In this document: in pieces, positions 23,401 to 24,520 of the stretch
Numbering within the stretch: the stretch's first letter is position 1
Layout: every line of letters starts with the position of its first letter
Assembly (NCBI GenBank): GCA_001953115.1
Contig: LSSL01000001.1
Span: forward strand, 20,927 to 45,446
Reading direction: 5' to 3'
Length of the DNA: 24,520 bases
From: Smittium mucronatum
Lineage: Eukaryota > Kickxellomycota > Harpellomycetes > Harpellales > Legeriomycetaceae
Made by a program: the position numbers and the translations under genes
Notes under the pieces: model-generated
Seen by the model: only the letters and a program-made list of their open reading frames with translations
The model's database searches: none
Told to the model about the DNA's origin: nothing

Positions 23401-24500
23401 ATTTATTATAAAAAAATTCAATAATTAATTTGGATAAAAAAATAATTATTAAAAAAATTAAAAAATTAGTGAAAAGATATTATTTATTCACAATAAATAT
23501 TTGAAAATAGTTCTACCTTCATGATAAAAATATCGAGTAGAGATTTTTTATTATTTTATTATTTAAAAGCAATTTTAAATATAAATATAAATAGAAGATA
23601 TAAATGAAAATTTGTTTATCTTAACAGGTTTTAGATAGCATTGCGTTAAATAAGTATTTTATCCGTGTTTTATTTAAACTTTTAATTATTTTTTATAAAA
23701 AAATAAATACGATTTTAGGTAATCGTTCTTATCGTTTCTTGTGATAAAGTATATATTTTTGACATGATTTTTATAAATTTTTGATATAGAATAATTATAT
23801 CTAATTTTAATTAATTTTCAAATAAAGTTAATAGATTTTTTAGTGTTTTTAATTTAAAAATGGTATCTATTTAAATAAATATGCATATAATAATATGCTA
23901 TGGAAAAATAGTTAAATAAATTATATCGATTTTTCTTATAAAATAAAATAGAGGTAATTATAGGTTATAAGCCGAGTATAAAGTGAAAATTAAAAAAATT
24001 GATATAAAAGTCTAATTAAAATATTCATTTTTGTCATAAAATTTGTTAAATAAAATATTTCCTTCAAAATTGACCCATAATTAATGATAATTTCATTTAA
24101 CATTGTTTTATAGTATAGAAATTTAGCTAATTAAATTTTTTTATAGATTATTAAATTTTTTTAGATCCTTACTATGAAATAATAAAATATTTGAAATATC
24201 ATAAAAAATTATTTAGATAAAATTATTTGTTATTAATAATACAATCTAAATATATTCAAATAAAAAAAAAAATTAGAAAAATTCAGATTAAAATTATCAT
24301 GTAAATTTAATATAAATTTGACGGTCATATAGAAATTTAAAAAAAAATAATAGCATCATAATTAATTCATTGAATATAATCCGTTTTATCTAAAAAATAA
24401 AAAAATTGATTTTAATGCCATATATAGTTACGTTGAGTATGATATATAAGAAAAGCGTACTATATTCAAACAATAAATTAAGTTTTTATTATATATAATT

Positions 24501-24520
24501 ATATTATATTATATTATATT
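24501..24520. repeat. ATATT pentanucleotide microsatellite at the window edge
   Basis: Four perfect ATATT units fill the last 20 bases, preceded by related ATATAATT sequence. The array probably continues past the window. Confidence 0.6.

Larger units (their letters stand above)
11707..24520. other. Extremely AT-rich gene desert (about 12.8 kb)
   Basis: Base composition drops visibly below that of the spacers on the left of the window, and both strands are dominated by A/T homopolymers and TTTAAA/ATATAT-type words. The few open frames above 60 codons (for example 12950-13141 and 22712-22918, both minus) are Lys/Asn/Ile/Phe/Tyr-rich and look like chance. No RNA gene, tandem array, transposon end or CRISPR-like spacing was seen apart from the island listed separately. 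Short simple repeats occur, for example TTA units at 17470-17486. It may be a centromere-like or silent AT-rich isochore; the sequence alone cannot say. Confidence 0.6.

Overview
The window looks like nuclear DNA of an AT-rich, intron-containing fungus. Short GT-AG introns (65 to 126 nt in the two firm genes), AATAAA signals just after stop codons, and two fungal housekeeping genes support this: a Fun30/SMARCAD1-type chromatin remodeller and an Ett1/Nro1-type protein. A decayed LINE-type reverse transcriptase and the very low GC would suit an early-diverging lineage such as Harpellales/Kickxellomycotina, but the lineage is a guess from style, not from an alignment.

Layout. 1-846: minus-strand non-LTR retrotransposon fragment, truncated and carrying several stops. 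1309-2228: two candidate genes that converge and overlap at their 3' ends: a doubtful spliced plus-strand gene and a minus-strand 184-residue secreted cysteine-containing protein. 2229-5033: AT-rich spacer with a few faint coding-like patches. 5034-5886: unrecognised plus-strand open frames, probably gene remnants. The first is hit at its end by a tiny poly(A) retro-insertion with a perfect 14-bp target-site duplication. 6375-9461: FUN30, five exons, 907 residues. 9567-11281: ETT1 on the minus strand, six exons, 418 residues; its stop lies only 105 bp from the FUN30 stop. 11453-11706: a possible two-exon 45-residue microprotein gene, divergent from ETT1. 11707-24520: about 12.8 kb of extremely AT-rich DNA without a recognisable gene, broken only by a short higher-GC island near 16.7-17.4 kb.

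How the parts work together. FUN30 would act in the nucleus on chromatin (resection, silencing), and ETT1 in translation termination or oxygen-sensing control. They are neighbours arranged tail to tail, not an obvious pathway. The two gene models were built by hand from splice sites, reading frame and family motifs; every junction keeps the frame. No defence system, CRISPR array, RNA gene or biosynthetic cluster was seen. The most unusual items are the minimal retro-insertion at 5300-5357, the microprotein candidate, and the desert with its island.
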